Shown: in pieces, positions 39,376 through 44,754 of the stretch
Position numbering within the stretch: position 1 is the stretch's first letter
Layout: each line of letters opens with the position of its first letter
Assembly: GCA_013695145.1 (NCBI GenBank)
Contig: JACDBB010000007.1
Coordinates: 1-44,754 of the forward strand
DNA: 44,754 nt
From: Euzebyales bacterium
GTDB lineage: Bacteria > Actinomycetota > Nitriliruptoria > Euzebyales > Egibacteraceae
Direction of reading: 5' to 3'
Position numbers and translations under genes: made by a program
Notes under the pieces: model-generated
What the model saw: the letters and a program-made list of their open reading frames with translations, nothing else
What the model was told of the DNA's origin: nothing
The model's database searches: none

Positions 39376-39857
39376 GCGGGGGAGTGTGGGTCGCGTCATA
39401 CGTGTTGTTGTGGGTGGCCGTCGTCGTGCTCGCGTTCGCCGTCGTGGTGCTGCTGCGCCAGATCGGTGTGCTGCACACCAGGCTGCGGCCCATGGGCGTG
39501 CACTTCGCCGGTGAGGGGCTGCCCGTGGACACGCGCGCCCCCGATGTCGGGGTCGCGTTCGACGCGCGGGATCTCACACTGGTCATGTTCACGTCGCCGA
39601 CGTGCACGGTGTGCGCCGCGCTCCTGCCTGCGCTTCGGGCGCTGGAGCGCGAGTACACCGACACGGGGGTGGTGACCGTCGAGCACTCCGACGCCACCCA
39701 GCCGACGTTCCGCGCCTACAACGTCAGCTCCACCCCCTACGTCGTCGCGGTCGATGCCCAGGGGCACGTCCGCGGCGGTGGTGTCGCCAACTCTTTGGAG
39801 CAGGTCGAGGAGCTCATCGCGACCGCTCGCGCCCACGAGCATGAGGTGGAGGCATGA
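39372..39857 (+). CDS. MauD-like membrane-anchored thioredoxin
   Basis: A 161-residue protein: one N-terminal membrane helix (YVLLWVAVVVLAFAVVVLL), then GVHFAGEGLPVDTRAPDVG as in MauD, and a thioredoxin fold with active site TSPTCTVCAALLPAL (C78, C81). The cis-proline loop is YNVSSTPYVVAVD. MauD is thought to be a disulfide isomerase or oxidase for MauA. It sits between the MauE-like gene and the MauA-like fusion, with 4-base overlaps on both sides, giving the order E-D-A as in mau operons. Confidence 0.87.
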   Translation: MSGGVWVASYVLLWVAVVVLAFAVVVLLRQIGVLHTRLRPMGVHFAGEGLPVDTRAPDVGVAFDARDLTLVMFTSPTCTVCAALLPALRALEREYTDTGVVTVEHSDATQPTFRAYNVSSTPYVVAVDAQGHVRGGGVANSLEQVEELIATARAHEHEVEA

Positions 39858-41245
39858 CGGAACCCTCCGGCGGCCGGGCTGCGCGGGAAGGCACTCCGCA
39901 CAGCATCGACGAGCTGGTCGAGCGTGCGGGCCGCTGGACCGCCGGACGCACGACACGGCGCAGCTTTCTTGGCCAGCTCGGCCGCCTCGGCGTCCTGGTC
40001 GCCGGTGGCGCGGGCATGGCCACGCTGCTCGCGGATGTCGCCTACGCGCGGGTGTGCGGCCAGTCCGGCGTCGCGCCCAAGTGCGACACGTTCACCTGCA
40101 ACGAGACCTGGGGCTGGTGCTGGTACGCCTCGGGTTGCTGCGCTGACGGCGCCCTGAAGAAGATCTGCGACTGCTGCGCACCCAACACCCCCAACCCGGT
40201 CGGATACTGCCCATCGGGCACCCAGGTGCTGTGCATCGTCGAGAGCTGCGGCGCGGACCCGCGCCTGCAGACCAAGCCGACCGTCGTGCTCGACGAGACC
40301 GATCCGACCCGCCTGACGGTGGCGGTGTCGCGACGTGTGTACCCCGATGGCGCGGCGCTCGCCGTGATCGGTGACGCCGAGTCCGCGCTGTTCGGCGCGG
40401 TCGCCGCCTCCGCGGCGCGACTGGCCGACGGGCCGGTGCTGCTCACGCCGCGCGCCGGTCTGCACGGCGCCGTCGCCGAGGAGCTCGGGCGCCTGCGCGT
40501 CGAGTTCGTCAAGGTGATCGGCTCGACGCTGTCCCCGGCGGTGGACGCGGAGCTCGCCGCTCGAGGCATCCACGTCGAGCGCGTCGGGAACAGCACGGAC
40601 GCGGGCGACTTCTCCGCCGAGGTCGCCGCGTGGAGCCGTGGGCTGACCGGCGGTCGCACCGGCGTGGTCGTCATGCCCGGCGCTGCGCAGCGGGTGGTCG
40701 GCCCGGCGGCGGCCCTGGCCAACGCCCTGCGGCTGCCGCTGTTGCTCGGCGACTCGGCCGCCGTCCGTGAGGCGCTGGCGAGTCCGCGCCCGGTTCGGCG
40801 CACCTACGTGGTCACCGACGACCCGGCCGCCGCCGACAGCTGGCCAGGCGGCACGCCGGTGACGGGCGGGGACCCCGTCGAGCTGTCGGTCGCGATCGCC
40901 GACGTCGTCGTGGGCCTGCGCGGTGGGGTGCCGTCGCCGATGACGCTCGCGCAACCAGAGACCGACCGGGCGGCGGTGGCCATGGCGACGGTGCCCGGAC
41001 CGCTGTTGCTGCACCCGCCTGGGCAGCTCGGGCCGGTGTTCGACTGGGTGTTGCGCCATCGCGCCGCGCTGGACGGCGCGCTGGTCTCCGGAGGCGGTGA
41101 CGCGTTCGGGTCGCCGCCCACCTACGACCTCCAGGCGGTCCTCAACGAGTTCGAGACCCACCTGCTCAGCGGGCAGGCGGGGGAGGGGCTGCCCGTCATC
41201 CCCCAGCCGCGCGAGGAGCGGCCGATCGGCAAGGCACGCCGATGA
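39854..41245 (+). CDS. Tat-exported fusion of a 12-cysteine MauA-like domain with cell-wall-binding repeats
   Basis: A 463-residue protein. The twin-arginine signal TTRRSFLGQLGRLGVLVAG begins at residue 33. Residues 68-132 hold twelve cysteines (68, 77, 82, 89, 95, 96, 105, 107, 108, 119, 127, 132) in text such as CNETWGWCWYASGCC and ICDCCAP, the number needed for six disulfides as in MauA. Three tryptophans (86, 88, 90) cluster there. From about 150 on it has degenerate PF04122-like repeats (PVLLTPRAGLHGAVAEELGR, VKVIGSTLSPAVDAELAARG). It looks like the client of the preceding MauE and MauD. TTQ cofactor formation is unproven: no MauG is present here. Confidence 0.85.
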   Translation: MTEPSGGRAAREGTPHSIDELVERAGRWTAGRTTRRSFLGQLGRLGVLVAGGAGMATLLADVAYARVCGQSGVAPKCDTFTCNETWGWCWYASGCCADGALKKICDCCAPNTPNPVGYCPSGTQVLCIVESCGADPRLQTKPTVVLDETDPTRLTVAVSRRVYPDGAALAVIGDAESALFGAVAASAARLADGPVLLTPRAGLHGAVAEELGRLRVEFVKVIGSTLSPAVDAELAARGIHVERVGNSTDAGDFSAEVAAWSRGLTGGRTGVVVMPGAAQRVVGPAAALANALRLPLLLGDSAAVREALASPRPVRRTYVVTDDPAAADSWPGGTPVTGGDPVELSVAIADVVVGLRGGVPSPMTLAQPETDRAAVAMATVPGPLLLHPPGQLGPVFDWVLRHRAALDGALVSGGGDAFGSPPTYDLQAVLNEFETHLLSGQAGEGLPVIPQPREERPIGKARR

Positions 41246-41304
41246 CGTGGCTCGCGGTGCTCCTGGCCGCGCTGGCCGGGCTGCGGGTGCTCTGGTCGCC
41301 CTGA
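41242..41304 (+). CDS. Candidate 20-residue membrane peptide
   Basis: A short ORF whose ATG overlaps the stop of the fusion gene (ATGA). It reads MTWLAVLLAALAGLRVLWSP, a single hydrophobic helix. The stop-start overlap is identical in form to those joining the genes before it. It could be a small membrane subunit, or the N-terminal remnant of a lost gene. Confidence 0.4.
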   Translation: MTWLAVLLAALAGLRVLWSP

Positions 41305-41325
41305 GGCCTGTCCGTCACTGAGACG

Positions 41326-41874
41326 GTGACGCCCTCGGTCAGGGGGCGGCGGAAGGCGGTCGTGGCGGCAGCCCTGCTGGGCAGCGCCGTCGCCACCGGC
41401 GGGCTGGTCGGCTTCGCCTCCGGCGTCCTGGGGCTCATCGTGGGTCTGCCCGCCGTGGCCGAGCCGGTGACGCGCGTGGTGGTCGCGGCCGCCCTGCTGG
41501 CCGATCTGGGCTACCTCCTGTGGGGCCGCCCGCGCCCGTGGGCGGTCAATCGCCAGGTTCCGGTCGAGTGGTCGGACCTGTTCAGCCCAGCCGCCGTCGC
41601 CATGCTCTACGGCGCACGGCTGGGGGTGGGGCCGCTGACGATCCTGCCCTCCTGGCTGTGGTGGGCGAGCATGGTGGTCGCGGCCGCCACCGGTCCGGGG
41701 GTGTCCGCGGCCGCCGGCCTCACGTTCGCCGCGGTGCGGGTGCTGGTGATGGTCATCGTCGCCGAATGGCTCCGCCACGCGGCGCCCGCGCGGATGGCAC
41801 GGCTGCGCCGCGCGCATCCCATGGTGGCGGCGGTGGTCCTGCCGGTCGCGTTGGGCGCGCTGCTCGTCGCGTGA
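41326..41874 (+). CDS. Uncharacterised polytopic membrane protein of the Mau-like cassette
   Basis: A 182-residue protein with about five membrane helices (VVAAALLGSAVATGGLVGFA, VTRVVVAAALLADLGYLLWG, PAAVAMLYGARLGVGPLTIL, VSAAAGLTFAAVRVLVMVIV, and a C-terminal one) and no cysteine, so it is not itself a DsbD/CcdA redox relay. A GTG at 41326 begins it, 21 bases after the small membrane peptide. Position at the end of the cassette suggests a membrane partner, possibly analogous to MauF, but similarity to MauF is not evident to me. Confidence 0.65.
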   Translation: MTPSVRGRRKAVVAAALLGSAVATGGLVGFASGVLGLIVGLPAVAEPVTRVVVAAALLADLGYLLWGRPRPWAVNRQVPVEWSDLFSPAAVAMLYGARLGVGPLTILPSWLWWASMVVAAATGPGVSAAAGLTFAAVRVLVMVIVAEWLRHAAPARMARLRRAHPMVAAVVLPVALGALLVA

Positions 41875-41887
41875 CGCCCGGGGGTCC

Positions 41888-42655
41888 TCAGACCGAGAAC
41901 TCGGCGATCAGGGGTGCGTGGTCAGAGGGTTTCGAGCCCTTGCGGAAGTCACGATCGATGCTACATGCAGTGGCGGCGTCGGCGAGGTCGGCCGAAGCCA
42001 TGATCAGGTCGATGCGCAGGCCGAGGCCCTTGTGGAAGTGGCCAGCGCGGTAGTCCCACCAGGTGAAGCCGATCTCGTCGGGGTGCAGGTGGCGGTAGAC
42101 GTCGACCTGTCCAGCGTCGAGGACCGCGGCCAGCCGGTCGCGCTCGGCCTCGGTCACGTGCGTGGCCCCTGCGAAGGCGGCCGGGTCATACACGTCGCGG
42201 TCGGTCGGGCACACGTTCACGTCGCCGGCGACCACGGCTGGGCCGTCGGGCTCGGCGACCCGGTCGGCCATCGCCTCCAGGAACATCAGCTTCTGCGCGA
42301 ACGGCGGCGTGCCGACGGCGCGCCCGTTGGGCACGTACACGCTGGCCACGCGCACGCCTGCCACGACGGCGTCGATCCAGCGCGCCTCGTCGGGCGACGG
42401 CTCGCCAGGCAGCCCGCGACGCACGTCCTCCGGTGGTGTGCCCTCTGGAGCGAGGATCGCCACGCCCGCCCACCGGCCGGCGCTGTGGTCGGCGCAGGCG
42501 TACCCGGCCTCGGCGAACGCCAGGTGGGGGAAGGCCTCGGCGGTCGCCTTGCACTCCTGCAGGCACACCACGTCTGGACGGTGCACTTCCAGCAGCTCCA
42601 GCACTCGCGGCAGCCGGGCTTTGATCGAGTTGACGTTCCACGTGACGAGCTTCAT
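41888..42655 (-). CDS. xthA: Exodeoxyribonuclease III
   Basis: A 255-residue Mg2+-dependent AP endonuclease/3' exonuclease of base-excision repair. Motifs in order: LVTWNVNSIKARL, VVCLQECKA (catalytic Glu), YVPNGRAVGTP, VVAGDVNVCPTDRDVYDP, GLRIDLIMAS and the terminal SDHAPLIAEF with the catalytic His. It lies 8 bases downstream of the quinone oxidoreductase gene on the same strand, so the two may be cotranscribed. Confidence 0.95.
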   Translation of the reverse strand: MKLVTWNVNSIKARLPRVLELLEVHRPDVVCLQECKATAEAFPHLAFAEAGYACADHSAGRWAGVAILAPEGTPPEDVRRGLPGEPSPDEARWIDAVVAGVRVASVYVPNGRAVGTPPFAQKLMFLEAMADRVAEPDGPAVVAGDVNVCPTDRDVYDPAAFAGATHVTEAERDRLAAVLDAGQVDVYRHLHPDEIGFTWWDYRAGHFHKGLGLRIDLIMASADLADAATACSIDRDFRKGSKPSDHAPLIAEFSV

Positions 42656-42663
42656 CGGCGGGA

Positions 42664-43617
42664 CTAGATGGTCGGGTCGAGCAGCAGCTTGCCGGTCGTG
42701 CGGCGGGCACGCAGGTCGGCGTGCGCCTGAGCGGCGTCACCCAGCGCGTAGGTGCCGCCGATGACGGCACGCAGGTGGCCATGGTGCGCCAGCGCGAACA
42801 GGTCGTCCAACGCCGCCCGCAGCATCTGCGGACGGGCCATGCAGTGTGCGAGCCAGAACCCGATGACCCCGCGGCTGCGGCTCAGCAGCTGGCCGGACGC
42901 GAGGGGCTTGGGAGCATCCCGGCTGGCCATCCCGTAGGTGACCAGCCGTCCGAATGGGGCGAGCGCGGCCAGGCTCGCGTCGAACACCGTGCCGCCCGCC
43001 ATCTCCAGCACGACGTCCACCTTGCGCCCACCGTTGGCAGCCTCCAGCGCGCCTTTCAGATCGTCGCCCGTGACGTCGACGGTCGCATCGGCGCCGAGCT
43101 CGGACGCCAACCGGCGCTTCTCGTCGCTCGAGGCGGTCGCGATCACTCGACCCGCCCCCCAGTGTCTCGCCAGCTGCACGGCCAGGGACCCGACGCCCCC
43201 GGCGGCGGCGTGCACGACCACGGACTCGCCGGCGGCCACGTGCGCCGAGGTGCGCAGAATGTGCCACGCTGTCGCGCCTTGGAGCAGCAACGCCAGTGCC
43301 GCGCCGTCATCCAGGTAGTCAGGCACGGGGAAGGTCAAGGACTCGGACGCGACCGCGACCTCGGCGTAGCCGCCCGATGTGACGAACGCGACGACCCGGC
43401 GACCGTCCGGGTCGGTGCCGGCCACCTCGGCGCCCGGCACGAACGGCAGGTGCCCTGGCGCCAGGTAGGAGTCGTCGGTCCGGTGGGTGTCGGCGTAGTT
43501 GACGCCTGCTGCGGTGACGGCGATGCGCACCTGTCCTTTGCCGGCCTCGGGCTCGGGCAGGTCAGCGACGCGCAGGACCTCGGGGCCACCGAACTCGGTG
43601 ATCTGGATGGCGCGCAC
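42664..43617 (-). CDS. NADPH:quinone oxidoreductase family protein
   Basis: A 317-residue zinc-free MDR enzyme of the quinone oxidoreductase (QOR) type, which reduces quinones or activated alkenes with NADPH. The N-domain starts MRAIQITEFGGPEVLRVADL with GVNYADTH; the cofactor domain has VVHAAAGGVGSLAVQLARHW and ATASSDEKRRLASELGADA; the end is GDAAQAHADLRARRTTGKLL. No zinc-binding cysteines are present. It is divergent from the SAM adenosyltransferase gene. Confidence 0.92.
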   Translation of the reverse strand: MRAIQITEFGGPEVLRVADLPEPEAGKGQVRIAVTAAGVNYADTHRTDDSYLAPGHLPFVPGAEVAGTDPDGRRVVAFVTSGGYAEVAVASESLTFPVPDYLDDGAALALLLQGATAWHILRTSAHVAAGESVVVHAAAGGVGSLAVQLARHWGAGRVIATASSDEKRRLASELGADATVDVTGDDLKGALEAANGGRKVDVVLEMAGGTVFDASLAALAPFGRLVTYGMASRDAPKPLASGQLLSRSRGVIGFWLAHCMARPQMLRAALDDLFALAHHGHLRAVIGGTYALGDAAQAHADLRARRTTGKLLLDPTI

Positions 43618-43684
43618 AGGGGTGCTCCTGCCGTCGTCGGACGAGCGGACCCTAGCGGGTCACCGCGGCTGTAGGTTTCCGCCT

Positions 43685-44524
43685 ATGAGCGCTTCCCTCG
43701 TCGCCTTCTGCAGCGACTTCGGACTGGACGACCCGTTCGTGGGGCTGTGCCACGCGGCGATGCTGGCGGTCGAGCCCGGCACACGCATCGTCGATCTCAC
43801 CCATGGAATCCCACCGCAGGACATCGCCGCGGGAGCCCTCGTCCTGGCCGACGCGGCGCCCTGGCTGCCACGCGCCGTGCTCATGGCGGTCGTCGACCCC
43901 GGTGTCGGCACTGATCGTCGAGGCATCGTCGTCGCGATCAAGGGCAACGCCGGAGGTGTGCGCGCGAGTGACCGACCTCGCCTCCTCGTCGGTCCCGACA
44001 ACGGGCTGCTGATCGAGGCTGCGAACGTGCTGGGCGGGATCGGCGCGGCCTGGGCGCTGCGCCCGGCCGAGCTTCCGTCCCATCACGGCATGACCTTCGA
44101 CGGGCGCGACCTCTTCGCGCCCGCAGCCGCCCGACTGGCGGCAGGCGCCAACCCCGGCGCACTGGGCGAGGCGATCGAACCCGCAACACTCGTCACGTTG
44201 CGGCAACGGCACGCGGCGGCACTGACCCGCGAGGGCATCGACACGCACGTGCGCGCCGTGGACCGCTACGGCAACGCCCAGCTGACGGCCCCCGCCGCGC
44301 TCTTGGCCGAGGCGGGGTTGACACCCGGAGAGGCGGTCGTCATCGACGCCGCCCAAGCCACCACATACGGCCGCGTGACGCAGGCCTTCGCCAACCTGCC
44401 GCCCGCAGGGCTCGGCGTCCTCCCCGACGCTTTCGGACGCATCCAGATCGCCCTCCGCGACGGCGACGCCGCAGCGGCGCTCGGGCTGCACCGGGGAGCG
44501 GCGGTGCGCTTGTCGCTCGGATGA
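43685..44524 (+). CDS. SAM hydroxide adenosyltransferase (DUF62 family)
   Basis: A 279-residue enzyme expected to hydrolyse S-adenosylmethionine to adenosine and methionine. Family blocks are LVAFCSDFGLDDPFVGLCHA, DLTHGIPPQDIAAGA, the Asp/Arg region VVDPGVGTDRRGIVV, LLVGPDNGLL and HHGMTFDGRDLFAPAAARLA, then RYGNAQLT of the C-terminal beta domain. Length and motifs match the hydrolytic subgroup rather than the fluorinase or chlorinase. Its physiological role is not known in general. The ATG at 43685 is the natural start. Confidence 0.9.
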   Translation: MSASLVAFCSDFGLDDPFVGLCHAAMLAVEPGTRIVDLTHGIPPQDIAAGALVLADAAPWLPRAVLMAVVDPGVGTDRRGIVVAIKGNAGGVRASDRPRLLVGPDNGLLIEAANVLGGIGAAWALRPAELPSHHGMTFDGRDLFAPAAARLAAGANPGALGEAIEPATLVTLRQRHAAALTREGIDTHVRAVDRYGNAQLTAPAALLAEAGLTPGEAVVIDAAQATTYGRVTQAFANLPPAGLGVLPDAFGRIQIALRDGDAAAALGLHRGAAVRLSLG

Positions 44525-44630
44525 ACCTTCCCAGACGGCCGGGCGGGCGGCGAGCAGCTGCGCAACGCCGAATGCATCGAACCGGCGAGACGTGCGCCGT
44601 GGGCGGCCGCGTCCGGCGACCGGGCGGCGC
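44525..44630. other. Short gap between convergent genes
   Basis: About 105 bases between the SAM adenosyltransferase gene and the stop of the repeat protein on the other strand. I see no gene and only weak inverted repeats here, no clear terminator. Confidence 0.4.
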
Positions 44631-44754
44631 TCAGGGCAGCGGCAGTTCCGTGGGGATGATCTCGCCGGGGTCGGTGGGGATGATCTCGCCGGGGTCGGTG
44701 GGGATGATCTCGCCGGGGTCGGTGGGGATGATCTCGCCGGGGTCGGTGGGGATG
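44631..44754 (-). CDS. C-terminus of a gene with an octapeptide repeat, running off the right edge
   Basis: On the minus strand an open frame enters from the window end and stops with TGA at 44631-44633. The visible 40 residues are tandem copies of the octapeptide IPTDPGEI, ending IIPTELPLP. Proline- and acid-rich tandem repeats of this kind usually form extended, disordered or cell-wall-spanning tails. The N-terminal part, and so the function, lies outside the window. The repeat keeps the frame because its unit is 24 bases. Confidence 0.6.
   Translation of the reverse strand, partial: IPTDPGEIIPTDPGEIIPTDPGEIIPTDPGEIIPTELPLP
44652..44754. repeat. 24-base tandem repeat, about 4.3 copies, cut by the window end
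   Basis: The unit GGGATGATCTCGCCGGGGTC followed by GGTG repeats without visible mismatch to the last base of the window. Perfect identity implies recent expansion by slippage or recombination, and its multiple-of-three length keeps the encoded octapeptide in frame. Confidence 0.95.

Noticed and set aside
39854-41245. True methylamine dehydrogenase light chain
   Set aside because: It lacks neighbouring mauB, mauC and mauG, is fused to cell-wall-binding repeats, and its cysteine-rich domain is much shorter than MauA.
43685-44524. Fluorinase or chlorinase for halogenated metabolites
   Set aside because: The protein matches the broad hydrolytic DUF62 group, and no halogen-metabolism genes are nearby.
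44652-44754. CRISPR array at the right end
   Set aside because: Units are contiguous and identical with no spacers; it is a coding tandem repeat.

Overview
The window is very GC-rich DNA with dense, strongly codon-biased genes and many leaderless starts (a TANNNT box 6 to 9 bases before an ATG or GTG). Mycothiol biosynthesis genes (mshA, mshD), an orphan GlnR-type regulator, a PF04122-type cell-wall-binding-repeat protein and an RsiG homologue all point to an actinomycete (Actinomycetota). The abundance of cell-wall-binding repeats suggests a deep-branching class such as Nitriliruptoria; that placement is inference from memory of gene content, not a phylogeny.

Layout. 1-2150 is a decayed segment: broken copies of a small monooxygenase-like protein, a sensor kinase N-terminus, a group II intron maturase and a cation/proton antiporter surround one intact gene pair that looks like a HEPN (HepT-type) toxin with its partner. 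2158-5060 is a glycoside hydrolase family 15 plus glucose dehydrogenase operon. 5083-6746 holds a GAF protein, a sigma-factor fragment and a broken F420-dependent oxidoreductase, followed by tRNA-Asp and tRNA-Lys with a strong shared terminator. 7121-14758 is a redox/sulfur and nitrogen neighbourhood: Fur, MshD, GlnR, an alpha/beta hydrolase, an RsbRD-like protein, a MoaD-like sulfur carrier, a divergent CdsA-like membrane protein, a winged-helix/TusA fusion regulator with DUF4395 and thioredoxin-like genes, and DsrE. 14814-19047 carries housekeeping genes (RlmA-type methyltransferase, YgfZ, Bcp, low-molecular-weight phosphatase, inorganic pyrophosphatase). 19160-22767 holds an M23 peptidase, then RsiG overlapping an HD-GYP phosphodiesterase, then asparaginase. 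22926-27795 has an XRE regulator, MshA, YbjN, an isochorismatase-fold hydrolase, proline dehydrogenase and ProC. 28282-31588 is a MacA/MacB-like export operon, 31811-35037 a small protein plus a giant LuxR-family ATPase regulator, and 35203-37175 AcuC plus an actinobacterial phosphatase.

The most unusual part is 37223-41874. A secreted cell-wall-binding-repeat protein is followed, with overlapping stops and starts, by a MauE-like membrane protein, a MauD-like thioredoxin, and a Tat-exported protein that fuses a 12-cysteine MauA-like domain to cell-wall-binding repeats. A 20-residue membrane peptide and a further membrane protein follow. The methylamine dehydrogenase large subunit, MauG and amicyanin are absent here, so the Mau-type disulfide machinery appears to serve a surface protein rather than methylamine oxidation. 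The second notable unit is the RsiG (c-di-GMP-dependent anti-sigma) plus HD-GYP (c-di-GMP hydrolase) pair.

The right end (41888-44754) has ExoIII, a quinone oxidoreductase, a SAM hydroxide adenosyltransferase and the repeat-rich C-terminus of a gene that runs off the window.
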